DNA from: Sulfurimonas sp.
GTDB lineage: Bacteria > Campylobacterota > Campylobacteria > Campylobacterales > Sulfurimonadaceae
Direction: 5' to 3'
DNA: 64,000 nt
Assembly: GCA_021732045.1 (NCBI GenBank)
Contig: JAKFWK010000005.1
Coordinates: forward strand, 253,967 to 317,966
Shown here piece by piece: positions 1 through 8,506 of the stretch (the stretch's first letter is position 1; each line of letters starts with the position of its first letter). Position numbers and translations under genes: made by a program. The notes beneath the pieces are model-generated. The model made no database searches and was not told the DNA's origin. It saw only the letters and a program-made list of their open reading frames with translations.

Positions 1-66
1 GTTTGCTATATTTTTGAGTATATCTTTTAATTCTTTAGAAAATTCTGGATTATTTATAATTCTCAT
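1..66 (-). CDS. RelE/ParE-like toxin, N-terminus only (runs off the window)
   Basis: Only the first 22 codons are present; the rest lies left of base 1. The ATG (66-64) overlaps the stop of the next gene upstream by four bases (ATGA), the usual coupling of antitoxin and toxin. The visible peptide begins MRIINNPEF and continues as a charged helix rich in Lys, Glu and Leu, which resembles the start of RelE/ParE ribonuclease toxins. The catalytic C-terminal half cannot be seen, so the family is inferred from the N-terminus and the gene pair. Confidence 0.55.
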   Translation of the reverse strand, partial: MRIINNPEFSKELKDILKNIAN

Positions 67-308
67 TTTTTCAGAGTTTCTACATAATTATCTATATCAT
101 CCCAAAAATCATCATTTTCTATCATTTTAATTTTACCATTATCAATATCATTTTTTATTTGATGTAACTCTTTTTGTCTCTCATAAAAATATGGGTCACA
201 TTCTAAGTTTTTATCTTTTGCGATGGCAATATGCTCACTATGACTATTAACATACTTCATAAACTTCTGAACATAATCATTTTTAATTTGCACTGCTATT
301 GTTTGCAT
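63..308 (-). CDS. Putative type II antitoxin
   Basis: An 81-residue acidic protein (many Asp/Glu, D-D-F-W-D-D near the end) directly upstream of a RelE-like toxin start and overlapping it by four bases. The start chosen is the ATG at 308, which has a GGAG ribosome site seven bases ahead; a longer reading to 347 lacks one. The order antitoxin then toxin, the small sizes and the coupling fit a type II toxin-antitoxin operon. I do not recognise a named antitoxin family. The N-terminus (MQTIAVQIKNDYVQKFM) may be a short DNA-binding or strand-forming segment. It would neutralise the toxin and probably repress its own promoter. Confidence 0.55.
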   Translation of the reverse strand: MQTIAVQIKNDYVQKFMKYVNSHSEHIAIAKDKNLECDPYFYERQKELHQIKNDIDNGKIKMIENDDFWDDIDNYVETLKK

Positions 309-354
309 AATAAACTCCAATAATTTATTGATATACCATTTTATCAAAACTTAA

Positions 355-365
355 GTGAATTTCAC
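355..365. promoter_or_regulatory. Candidate toxin-antitoxin operator (inverted repeat) beside a -10 box
   Basis: GTGAA-T-TTCAC is a perfect 11-base inverted repeat 47 bases upstream of the antitoxin start. A minus-strand TATAAT lies just before it (376-381), so the repeat would cover the transcription start. This arrangement suits autorepression by the antitoxin or complex. No protein binding has been shown. Confidence 0.35.
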
Positions 366-452
366 AAAAATTAAAATTATACTGTGAATAAATTTTCATT
401 TTAACAACTTCTGAGACTAATTTACGCGATAAAAGGAGGAGAGAAAGAAAAC

Positions 453-469
453 AGAGAGAAAACCTCTCT
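453..469 (-). terminator. Hairpin after sdhE
   Basis: AGAGAG and CTCTCT form a six-pair stem around a five-base loop, 11 bases past the sdhE stop. On the minus strand a T-rich run follows; on the plus strand six T follow, so it could act in both directions. Confidence 0.45.
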
Positions 470-480
470 ATTTTTTAGTT

Positions 481-1362
481 TTAGATAAAGTTAACTTCCG
501 TAACATGGTGTTTTAGTCCAAGTTCGGCTGGAGTACATCCAAGAGCCAAGCCTATCATCTGTTGCATGTGAAGAACTGGGAGTGAAACTTCTCTTCCGAT
601 TGCTTTTGATGCGTGGTGTGCTTGCGTGTCTAGTTTTAGGTGGCAAAGTGGGCATGGTGTTACCATCATGTCTGCGTTTTGGTCAGTTGCACCTGCGATA
701 GCATTTCCTGTTAGAACTGCTGCTGTGTGCGGTGCTTGTAGCTCGATGTGGAAACCACAGCACTTATTTTTTTGCTCATACTCAACATTTTTACCACCAC
801 AAGCGATAATCAAATCATCAAGTGAAGTAGGGTTGTATGGGTTTTCCGCTGTTTTGTGAGACTCGTTGTGAAGCTCAGATGGGCGGATATTATGACATCC
901 GTAAAATGGAGCTATGTTGAATTGGCTAAGAGGTTTTACAACCATCTCTTTGATTTTATCTAAACCAAAATCATCAATAATTGCATAGAGGAAGTGAGTT
1001 ACAAGTGAAGTACCCTTGTACTCTAAGCCAACTTCTGCAAGTTTTTCATTTACTCTTGCTTTTAGCTCTGCATTGTTGTCGAGTCTGTGTTTTGTCATAG
1101 CTGTGTTTAGTTGACAAGTATTACAGATTGTTACCATTGTAAGCTCATGTTTTTCGGCATAAGCTATATTTCTAGCGTTTAGAACAAGAGATAAAAAGTC
1201 ATCATAATCTTGTAGATGCGAAGCACCACAGCAAGATGCTTCTGTTAGTTCGATTAGTTCTATGTTTAACTTGCGAGCTACTGCCATTGTTGACATCATC
1301 TGTTCTGGAGTACTCTGTTTTGCTGTACATCCTGTAAAAAGTGCATATTTTAATTTTTTCAT
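481..1362 (-). CDS. sdhE: Succinate dehydrogenase, SdhE-type CCG-domain subunit
   Basis: 293 residues with two complete cysteine-rich CCG domains: C12, C44-C45, C80, C83 and C156, C201-C202, C237, C240. This is the heterodisulfide reductase B fold that replaces the usual haem membrane anchors in non-classical succinate:quinone reductases. It should bind an unusual iron-sulfur cluster, attach the enzyme to the membrane and pass electrons to menaquinone. It is the last gene of sdhA-sdhB-sdhE, ten bases after sdhB, with a hairpin following. No membrane helices are obvious, as in the family. An HdrB role in methanogenesis is ruled out by the neighbours. Confidence 0.88.
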   Translation of the reverse strand: MKKLKYALFTGCTAKQSTPEQMMSTMAVARKLNIELIELTEASCCGASHLQDYDDFLSLVLNARNIAYAEKHELTMVTICNTCQLNTAMTKHRLDNNAELKARVNEKLAEVGLEYKGTSLVTHFLYAIIDDFGLDKIKEMVVKPLSQFNIAPFYGCHNIRPSELHNESHKTAENPYNPTSLDDLIIACGGKNVEYEQKNKCCGFHIELQAPHTAAVLTGNAIAGATDQNADMMVTPCPLCHLKLDTQAHHASKAIGREVSLPVLHMQQMIGLALGCTPAELGLKHHVTEVNFI

Positions 1363-1372
1363 TTATCTACTC

Positions 1373-2350
1373 CTAGAACTTTACTGTTGACGATGATTTT
1401 ATAAGTTTTTGAATCTCATCTAGATTGTCAGATTTTGGCATATTCCAAGGCATTGTTATTTTACCTTTTCTAAACATTTGAAGTGCGACAGGTATATGTT
1501 TTACGATTGATGGACCCTCAGAGTATAGAACTAAGCCGCCCTCATCAAGCACACCGCGCTTTTTGATTGAGTGGAAGAAACCAACGGCGTGGCGAGTTGC
1601 AACATTGTTTTTCGCAACACCTTTTTTAAATGCCATTTGGTGTAGTTTTGTGATTTTTGAGATAGGGTTTACATCTTTTGGACAAACCTCTGCACACTCA
1701 AAACATTTAGCACAATCCCAGACACCTTGTTTCTCTTCATTTACCGCTATAAGTCTATCTGCGTCACTATCGCGAACATCGGATTCAAAGCGATATGCCG
1801 CAGCAAAAGCAGCTGGACCGAAGAAATCTTCATTTATCTCAACAACAGGACAAGCGTAGTGACATGCACCACACTGAATACAAAGATCCGCTTCATCTAA
1901 CTCTTCTGCTTCATGAGGCGATACAAGATTTTCACAAGTCGGAGCTTCATCTATGTCTGCAACAAGGTAAGGGTTCACTTTTGCATGTTTATCCCAGAAG
2001 TCAGCCTTATCAATAATCATATCTTTAACAGCTCTTTTTGTACTTAACGGCTCAATTGTAAGCTCGTTTCCAAAGTACTCAATCATAGTTGTCATACTCT
2101 CTTTACAAGCAAGAGTTGAACGACCATTTACTTTGATAGCGCAAGCCCCACAGATGCCATGACGACAGCTACGGCGGTATGAAAAGCTACCATCATGATC
2201 CCATTTGATTCTGTTTAATATGTCTAAAACAACCTCTTCAGATGTAACATCCATGCTGTAGTTTTCATAGTATGGAAGATAATCATCTTCGGCATTGAAA
2301 CGAAATACTTTAAAATTTACTTTTTGTGTGGTGATTGTATGTGTACTCAT
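1373..2350 (-). CDS. sdhB: Succinate dehydrogenase iron-sulfur subunit (non-classical)
   Basis: 325 residues, longer than the usual ~240. An N-terminal plant-type ferredoxin domain carries the [2Fe-2S] ligands C62, C67, C70 and C82. The C-terminal domain has two CxxCxxCxxxCP sets: C157/C160/C163/C167 and C213/C216/C219/C223. In classical enzymes the second set is CxxxxxCxxxCP and holds a [3Fe-4S] centre; here C216 fills the position of the non-ligand residue, as in archaeal-type enzymes, so a second [4Fe-4S] cluster is likely. It relays electrons from the FAD subunit to SdhE. No export signal is visible, so the enzyme is cytoplasmic. Confidence 0.92.
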   Translation of the reverse strand: MSTHTITTQKVNFKVFRFNAEDDYLPYYENYSMDVTSEEVVLDILNRIKWDHDGSFSYRRSCRHGICGACAIKVNGRSTLACKESMTTMIEYFGNELTIEPLSTKRAVKDMIIDKADFWDKHAKVNPYLVADIDEAPTCENLVSPHEAEELDEADLCIQCGACHYACPVVEINEDFFGPAAFAAAYRFESDVRDSDADRLIAVNEEKQGVWDCAKCFECAEVCPKDVNPISKITKLHQMAFKKGVAKNNVATRHAVGFFHSIKKRGVLDEGGLVLYSEGPSIVKHIPVALQMFRKGKITMPWNMPKSDNLDEIQKLIKSSSTVKF

Positions 2351-2360
2351 GCACCTCTCC

Positions 2361-4073
2361 TTAATAAGTTCTAGCTTTTAACTCATGTTTGCCGAGAACG
2401 ACATCCATATAATCAAGCGTAATATCACCATTTTCATCCATATAAGCCATTGTATGTTTTAAGAACTCTTCATCGTTACGAGTTTCAAAATCTTCTCTAT
2501 AGTGTGCGCCACGACTCTCGTTTCTAGCAACAGCACTCTCAACAATGAACGCAGAGTAATCAATCATATGACCAAGCTCTATAGCTTCTTGAAGTTCTGT
2601 ATTGAATACTTTTGATTTGTCTTTAATGCGAATATCTTTATATCTTTGACGAAGCTCTTTTACTTTAGCAATAGCGATTTCAAGAGTCTCTTTTGTTCTA
2701 AATGCACCAGCATTTGCAGTCATACACTGTTGTAGCTCTTCACGAAGTGCAGGTACGCTCTCGTGACCATTTTTGTGTAGTAGAGATTCGATTTCATGCA
2801 CAGCAGTTTTTGCATCTTCTTGCGTTGCAACACGAAGTTTAATGTCATCAATTTCGCTAACCATTGTTTTACCAACATAACGACCAAACAGAAGTGCCTC
2901 AAGAACTGAGTTTGCTCCAAGACGATTTGCTCCATGAACAGATACGCAAGAACACTCACCAGCTGCATAGAAACCTTCAATCAATTCTGAGTTGTTTTTA
3001 CGAACATTTCCAGCGATATTTACAGGAATTCCACCCATTGAGTAGTGAGCTGTTGCAGAGATTAGAATAGGCTCTTTAATCATATCAAGACCTAAAAATG
3101 TGATAGCCAAATCACGAAGCTCTGGAAGTCTTTCCATGATTTTTTCACGACCAAGATGAGTAACATCTATAAATACCGCATCTTTTCTAGGTCCAACACC
3201 GCGACCCTCTCTGATTTCATTTAAGATTGCACGAGAAACAACATCACGAGATGCTAACTCCATAGCACTTGGAGCATACTTTTCCATAAATCTCTCGCCT
3301 AAAGAGTTAAACAGTTTTCCACCTTCACCACGAGCAGCTTCAGAGATTAAAACACCATTTCCTGAAAGTCCAGATGGATGAAATTGTACAAACTCCATAT
3401 CTTCAAGCGGAAGACCATGACGAGCTACAATAGAGAGACCGTCACCAGTGTTGGCGTGAGCGTTTGAGTTGATTTTGTATGCACGAGCATATCCGCCAGT
3501 GGCAAACATTACCGACTTAGCGTTAAAAATCGCCATTTCCATATCTCTAATGTTAAAAGCTACAACACCTGAAACTTTGCCATCTTTGTAGATTAAATCC
3601 GCAACATACCACTCATCCCAGAACTTAACGCCAACACGGAAAGCTTGTTCGTATATGGTTTGAAGAAGAGTAAGTCCTGTTCTATCTTTTGCATAGCATG
3701 CACGAGGAGAAGATTGCCCACCAAAAGGTCTTTGAGCGATTTTGCCATCTGGCGTTCTACTAAATGCAGCACCCATTCTCTCAGCCCAACGAATAGTCTC
3801 TGGAGCATTTTTACACATAAACTCTACAGCATCTTGATCAGCTAAATAGTCGCTTCCTTTTACTGTATCAAACTCATGAAGCTCAACACTGTCTTTATCA
3901 CTAAAAGCGGCATTTATGCCACCTTGTGCAGCACCTGAATGGCTTCTTAGTGGATGAAGTTTTGTAATGACAGCAACTTTTTTACCTGCATTTTGTAGCT
4001 CTCTTGCAGCAGCACAGCCAGCCAATCCTGCACCAACTACAATCGCGTCGTAAGTATAAATGGGAATACTCAT
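2361..4073 (-). CDS. sdhA: Succinate dehydrogenase flavoprotein subunit
   Basis: 570 residues. The Rossmann motif GAGLAG is at 14-19, the covalent FAD histidine is H45 (RSHSGAAQGG), and the substrate-site regions EAARGEGG and RLGANSVLEAL are present. It oxidises succinate to fumarate in the TCA cycle, or the reverse. There is no twin-arginine leader, which separates it from the exported methylmenaquinol:fumarate reductase (MfrA) of Wolinella and Campylobacter that has a similar gene order. The ATG at 4073 has an AAAGGAAAG ribosome site. First gene of sdhA-sdhB-sdhE. Confidence 0.93.
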   Translation of the reverse strand: MSIPIYTYDAIVVGAGLAGCAAARELQNAGKKVAVITKLHPLRSHSGAAQGGINAAFSDKDSVELHEFDTVKGSDYLADQDAVEFMCKNAPETIRWAERMGAAFSRTPDGKIAQRPFGGQSSPRACYAKDRTGLTLLQTIYEQAFRVGVKFWDEWYVADLIYKDGKVSGVVAFNIRDMEMAIFNAKSVMFATGGYARAYKINSNAHANTGDGLSIVARHGLPLEDMEFVQFHPSGLSGNGVLISEAARGEGGKLFNSLGERFMEKYAPSAMELASRDVVSRAILNEIREGRGVGPRKDAVFIDVTHLGREKIMERLPELRDLAITFLGLDMIKEPILISATAHYSMGGIPVNIAGNVRKNNSELIEGFYAAGECSCVSVHGANRLGANSVLEALLFGRYVGKTMVSEIDDIKLRVATQEDAKTAVHEIESLLHKNGHESVPALREELQQCMTANAGAFRTKETLEIAIAKVKELRQRYKDIRIKDKSKVFNTELQEAIELGHMIDYSAFIVESAVARNESRGAHYREDFETRNDEEFLKHTMAYMDENGDITLDYMDVVLGKHELKARTY

Positions 4074-4294
4074 ATAGCTTTCCTTTGTTTTTTAAAATGG
4101 TCAGGATTTTACAATCTCTACCCTTTATCTAGCCTAAATATGCGACTTTAATGATATTAATTACATATATATTTCTATTATATTTTTCTAACTTATTTTT
4201 ATTATAAGAAGCAGATAAATTTTTATATAATATTGTTTAATATCTAAAATATTAATACTTTTATTTTAATTTATCTTAAAAGATATAGTCACTC

Positions 4295-4303
4295 TGGTAT
4301 AAT
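4295..4303 (+). promoter_or_regulatory. Extended -10 promoter element
   Basis: TGGTATAAT (TGn plus a perfect TATAAT) lies 27 bases before the ATG of the CoA-binding gene, in the AT-rich space between the divergent sdh operon and this one. It probably drives the gene at 4331 and ilvA. Confidence 0.6.
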
Positions 4304-4330
4304 CACTGATATTTTTTTAAAGGATGTCTT

Positions 4331-4759
4331 ATGGAGTGCGAATTTCCACTAGTAAATTCAAATAAAGAACAAATCAGAGAAATTTTTAAAACAACTAAAA
4401 CAATTGCAATATTTGGCTTATCACCCGATGAGACAAAAGATAGTAATAGAGTGGCGAAGTACCTAAAAGAGCAGGGCTTTAAGATAGTGCCAATCTACCC
4501 TAAAGAGGATGAGATTTTAGGTGAGAAAGTTTATCGCACACTTCTAGAGGTACCTTTTGAGATAGATATGGTTGATGTTTTTAGAAAGCCAGATGCACTT
4601 CATAGCGTTGCTGATGCTTGTATAAAACGAGGCGATGTTAAGATTTTTTGGGCTCAAAAAGGAGTTGTAAACAACGAAGCTGCGCAAAAAGCTAAAGATG
4701 CAGGAATGCAAGTTGTTCAAAATATGTGTACGATGGTAGAACATCGCGCACTTCAGTAG
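4331..4759 (+). CDS. CoA-binding domain protein (YccU-like)
   Basis: A 142-residue single-domain Rossmann protein of the CoA_binding_2 family. Visible are the N-terminal nucleotide-binding strand and turn (IAIFGLSPDETKDS), the VPIYPKEDEILGEKVYRTL stretch typical of the family, and the C-terminal VVQNMCTMVEHRAL, where family members usually have a Cys followed by a conserved basic end. The role is unknown; relatives bind CoA and resemble the N-terminus of succinyl-CoA synthetase alpha. A clear promoter and AAAGGA site precede it, and ilvA follows after 26 bases. Confidence 0.8.
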   Translation: MECEFPLVNSNKEQIREIFKTTKTIAIFGLSPDETKDSNRVAKYLKEQGFKIVPIYPKEDEILGEKVYRTLLEVPFEIDMVDVFRKPDALHSVADACIKRGDVKIFWAQKGVVNNEAAQKAKDAGMQVVQNMCTMVEHRALQ

Positions 4760-4785
4760 AAACATCCATAAAAAAAGGTTTTTAG

Positions 4786-5988
4786 TTGTTAGATATAAAT
4801 AAAATATATGAAGCAAGAGATCGAATAAAGGGCGTAATCGTAGATACTCCTCTCTCATATGCACCAAATCTTAGTCAAGTTGCAGAGTGTCAGGTTTATC
4901 TTAAAAAAGAGAATCTCCAAGTGACTGGAGCCTTTAAAATAAGAGGTGCGTATAACAAGATAGCAACTTTAAGTGACGAGCAACGGGCATCTGGTGTTGT
5001 AGCTGCGAGCGCTGGAAACCACGCTCAGGGAGTAGCACTCTCAGCCTCTTTGTTTAATATAAGGGCGGTGATTGTTATGCCAGAGTCAACACCTCTTACT
5101 AAAATAAATGGTGTCAAATATTATGGCGCAGAGGTTATCCTAGCTGGCGGAAATTATGATGAGGCTTATGCCTATGCAACTAAGTATGGCAAAGAGAATT
5201 CACTTATTTTTGTGCATCCGTTTGAAGATGATGAAGTTATGGCAGGTCAGGGCACTTTAGCTCTTGATATTTTAGATGGTTGTAGCGACTTTGATGCTGT
5301 CATTATTCCCGTTGGTGGTGGTGGACTTATCTCTGGTATGGCAAAGGCGATTAAGAGTAGAAATCCCAAAATTGAAGTGATTGGAGTAAGTGCCAAAGGT
5401 GCTCCAGCACTTAAAAACTCATTTGATTTGGGTCAAGCCATTGATAGTTTAAGCGTGAGAACTATTGCGGACGGAATTGCTGTCAGAGACACTTCAACTA
5501 TTACACTAAACTATATGCTTGAGAGTGTAGATAAATTTGTAAGTGTTGATGACGAAGAGATTGCAAGTGCGATGCTGTTTCTGCTGGAGAGACAAAAACT
5601 TGTTGTTGAGGGTGCTGGTGCGGTTGGTGTTGCTGCGCTTCTTCATCATAAACTAGAGCATCTTAAAGATAAGAAAGTAGCAGTTGTGCTTAGTGGCGGA
5701 AATGTGGATGTAACACTGCTCTCTGTGATTATCGAAAAAGGATTGTTGAAATCCGGTAGAAAAATGAAGCTAACCGTTACGCTTATCGATAAACCCGGTT
5801 CGCTTATGCGTTTTACGGAGATTTTACAACAACTAAATGCCAACATAGTACATATTGCATACGATAGAACTTCTGTTTCTCTTGATTATGGCGATGCAAA
5901 TGTTACGGTTCATGTAGAAACAAAAGGTGAAGAGCACCAGCAGATGATAAAAAAAGTACTGAAAGAAGAAAATTACATAAGAGAGTAG
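4786..5988 (+). CDS. ilvA: Threonine ammonia-lyase (threonine deaminase)
   Basis: 400 residues starting at TTG (4786). The PLP lysine is K51 in GAFKIRGAYNK, and the phosphate-binding GGGGLISG loop is near residue 177. A short ACT-like regulatory domain fills roughly 325-400. It converts threonine to 2-oxobutanoate, the first step to isoleucine. The single small ACT domain matches the shorter threonine deaminase class rather than the ~510-residue E. coli enzyme; a catabolic TdcB-type role is possible, but ilvB and ilvH follow downstream. Confidence 0.88.
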   Translation: MLDINKIYEARDRIKGVIVDTPLSYAPNLSQVAECQVYLKKENLQVTGAFKIRGAYNKIATLSDEQRASGVVAASAGNHAQGVALSASLFNIRAVIVMPESTPLTKINGVKYYGAEVILAGGNYDEAYAYATKYGKENSLIFVHPFEDDEVMAGQGTLALDILDGCSDFDAVIIPVGGGGLISGMAKAIKSRNPKIEVIGVSAKGAPALKNSFDLGQAIDSLSVRTIADGIAVRDTSTITLNYMLESVDKFVSVDDEEIASAMLFLLERQKLVVEGAGAVGVAALLHHKLEHLKDKKVAVVLSGGNVDVTLLSVIIEKGLLKSGRKMKLTVTLIDKPGSLMRFTEILQQLNANIVHIAYDRTSVSLDYGDANVTVHVETKGEEHQQMIKKVLKEENYIRE

Positions 5989-6015
5989 CAGTTAATTAAA
6001 AATATAAAAAGATAC

Positions 6016-6068
6016 ACATTGTTGTTAATTAACAGATTATGTAACAATGTATATCGAAGTTTTTTTTT
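6016..6068 (+). terminator. Inverted repeat with T-run after ilvA (weak terminator)
   Basis: ACATTGTT (6016-6023) and AACAATGT (6043-6050) form an eight-pair stem around a 19-base loop, and a run of T begins ten bases later. It is AT-rich and the T-run is not adjacent, so it may be a weak terminator or a protein-binding repeat. The remaining 5989-6242 space holds no gene I can support. Confidence 0.3.
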
Positions 6069-6203
6069 AAATATTCTGTAATAGAGTTAAATTCAACATC
6101 TCAAACTCAACTCCTCATGAATAGTTAGATGTCATATACAATGATTAAGTCCGTATTATAGTGGAAAACTAGATTTAGCTTTAAACTGCGATATAACTTG
6201 ATT

Positions 6204-6212
6204 TGATATAAT
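6204..6212 (+). promoter_or_regulatory. Extended -10 promoter of ilvBH
   Basis: TGATATAAT, a TGn-extended perfect TATAAT, lies 30 bases before the ilvB ATG; AGGAG at 6231 is the ribosome site. No attenuator leader peptide rich in Ile, Val or Leu codons is visible upstream. Confidence 0.55.
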
Positions 6213-6242
6213 TAAACAATTTTTTTAAATAGGAGACTTCTC

Positions 6243-7940
6243 ATGCAAATTAGTGGCGCACAGATGGTCATTGAGGCTTTAATCGCAGAGGGTGTTGAGA
6301 CAATATTCGGCTATCCAGGCGGAGCTATTATGAATGTCTACGATGAGATATATAAACAAAAAACTTTTAAGCATATTCTAACGAGACATGAGCAAGCCGC
6401 AATCCACGCAGCCGAAGGATACTCAAAGGCCAGTGGAAAAGTTGGTGTTGCTATTATAACAAGTGGCCCAGGTTTCACTAACGCCGTAACAGGTTTGGCT
6501 GACGCGTATATGGACTCTATTCCGCTTGTTGTTATTAGCGGACAGGTTCCTATGAGTCTTATTGGTACGGATGCATTTCAAGAGATTGATGCTATTGGAA
6601 TCAGTCGTTCTTGTACAAAGCATAACTATCTTGTAACAAACGCAGCTGACCTTCCTGGAGTTTTAAAAGAGGCGTTTTATATTGCTTCTAGCGGTCGTCC
6701 CGGTCCTGTTCATGTTGATATACCAAAAGATGTAACGGCACAAATTGCAGAATTTGACTACTCAATTGAGCTAGACCTTGAAACATACAAGCCACACACA
6801 AAAGGCAATCCTCGTCAGATTAAAAAAGTGATGGAAGCTATAGCAAACGCTAGAAGACCGCTTTTTTATCTTGGCGGAGGTGTAATAAATTCAAATGCAG
6901 CATACGAAGTAAGAGAGCTTGTTAAAAAAACAGGTATTCCGGCTGTTGAGACTTTTATGGCTAGAGGCGTTTTGAGCCATGATGATGAACTTCTTGTTTC
7001 TATGCTCGGTATGCACGGCTCATATGCCGCAAATATGGCGATGAGTGAGACTGACTTGGTTATTGCCCTTGGTGCTAGATTTGATGACCGTGTAACTGGA
7101 AAGCTATCTGAATTTGCTAAAAATGCAGGTGTTGTTCATGTTGATATAGATCCAGCTAGCATCTCCAAGCTTGTAAGTGCTGATTATCCAATAGTTGGTG
7201 ATATTAAAAATGTTGTTTGCGAGATGCTTGAGCAGTCGATAGTGATAAAAGCCGAGAAATATGAACAATGGAGAAAGACAATCAAAAATTTTGATGAGCT
7301 TCATCCATTGGCATATCATGATGACACTGAAAATATAAAACCTCAATGGGTAATTGAAAGGGTAGGCGAACTTCTCGGAGACAGCGCAAATATCTCAACA
7401 GATGTTGGACAACATCAGATGTGGAGTGCGCAATTTTATCCATTTTCTCGTCCACGCCAGTTTATAAGTTCTGGTGGACTTGGAACCATGGGCTTTGGTT
7501 TCCCTGCTGCCATAGGTGTTAAAGCAGCATCTCCTGAGAAAATAAGTATAAATTTTACAGGTGATGGCTCTATTCTTATGAACTGTCAAGAGTTGATGAC
7601 TGCCGTTGAGCAAAAATTGCCAGTTATTAACATTATCTTAAACAACAACTATCTTGGGATGGTTAGACAGTGGCAAACACTATTTTATGATAAAAGATAC
7701 AGTGAAACAGATTTAAGTATTCAGCCTGATTTTGTAAAACTCTCAGAAGCTTTCGGCGGAATCGGATATAAAGTTGCCACAAAAGAGGAGTTTGATATAG
7801 CTCTTAAAGATGCGATTGAGAAAAATATTGTAGCCTTTATAGATGTTGCCGTAGAGAGACTTGAAGATGTTATGCCGATGGTTCCATCAGGTGGTTCACT
7901 TTACAACATGATGCTACTAGAGAAAAAGGAGAAAAAATAA
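6243..7940 (+). CDS. ilvB: Acetolactate synthase, large (catalytic) subunit
   Basis: 565 residues with the three-domain thiamine diphosphate enzyme layout. The N-terminal Pyr domain has FGYPGGAIMNVYDE and the catalytic glutamate E50 (RHEQAAIHAAEGY). The C-terminal PP domain has the ThDP/Mg motif beginning FTGDGSILMNCQEL and ending in NN about 30 residues later. It makes 2-acetolactate and 2-aceto-2-hydroxybutanoate for valine, leucine and isoleucine. Its stop overlaps the ilvH start by one base (TAATG), so the two subunits are translationally coupled. Confidence 0.95.
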   Translation: MQISGAQMVIEALIAEGVETIFGYPGGAIMNVYDEIYKQKTFKHILTRHEQAAIHAAEGYSKASGKVGVAIITSGPGFTNAVTGLADAYMDSIPLVVISGQVPMSLIGTDAFQEIDAIGISRSCTKHNYLVTNAADLPGVLKEAFYIASSGRPGPVHVDIPKDVTAQIAEFDYSIELDLETYKPHTKGNPRQIKKVMEAIANARRPLFYLGGGVINSNAAYEVRELVKKTGIPAVETFMARGVLSHDDELLVSMLGMHGSYAANMAMSETDLVIALGARFDDRVTGKLSEFAKNAGVVHVDIDPASISKLVSADYPIVGDIKNVVCEMLEQSIVIKAEKYEQWRKTIKNFDELHPLAYHDDTENIKPQWVIERVGELLGDSANISTDVGQHQMWSAQFYPFSRPRQFISSGGLGTMGFGFPAAIGVKAASPEKISINFTGDGSILMNCQELMTAVEQKLPVINIILNNNYLGMVRQWQTLFYDKRYSETDLSIQPDFVKLSEAFGGIGYKVATKEEFDIALKDAIEKNIVAFIDVAVERLEDVMPMVPSGGSLYNMMLLEKKEKK

Positions 7941-8416
7941 TGCAAGACGAAAATGCAAGAAGAGTTATCTCTGTTATAGTAGTTAATGAAGCTAGCGTGC
8001 TTTCTCGTATTACAGACCTTTTTTCTGGTCGTGGGTATAACATAACATCTCTAACTGTTGCTCCAATCCCAAACAGTAAATACTCTAGACTAACCATAGT
8101 AACATCTGGTTCAGTGAGAGTAATAGAGCAGATAACAAAACAGCTTCATAAGCTTATACCGGTTTTAAAGGTTTATGAACATGCTGACTTGGTTGAAAAA
8201 GAGATGGCGTTGATAAAATTTCCAGTAACTGAAAATATCACAGATATAAGCACTCTTTGTGCTGCTTATAATGGCAAAATTGTAAATGCTAGTGAAAATA
8301 TAATTATAGTTATGGTCGCAGACGAGCCAAAAAGAGTTGAAAACTTTTTAAATCTCATACAGAGATATAATCCTAAAGAGATAGTTAGAAGTGGCTCTGT
8401 AGCGCTGGAACGCTAA
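7940..8416 (+). CDS. ilvH: Acetolactate synthase, small (regulatory) subunit
   Basis: 158 residues. The N-terminal ACT domain is clear (RRVISVIVVNEASVLSRITD, then FSGRGYNITSLTV), followed by the usual C-terminal small-subunit domain ending in RSGSVALER. It activates IlvB and confers valine feedback inhibition. Coupled to ilvB by a one-base overlap. The length matches IlvH/IlvN of other proteobacteria. Confidence 0.93.
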   Translation: MQDENARRVISVIVVNEASVLSRITDLFSGRGYNITSLTVAPIPNSKYSRLTIVTSGSVRVIEQITKQLHKLIPVLKVYEHADLVEKEMALIKFPVTENITDISTLCAAYNGKIVNASENIIIVMVADEPKRVENFLNLIQRYNPKEIVRSGSVALER

Positions 8417-8506
8417 TATATTTTTAGTCAAAGTGGCGTGATAAATACTATAGATAATGAATAATCCAGGGTAAAATTGCAGAATTAAATTCTTAAGGTA
8501 GTTAGT

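Noticed and set aside
2720..3845. Several 60-90 codon frames opposite or shifted within sdhA
   Set aside because: They are shadows of a strongly conserved gene and lack ribosome sites and family similarity.
6061..6242. Leader peptide attenuator for ilvBH
   Set aside because: No short frame rich in Ile, Val or Leu codons followed by a terminator was found.
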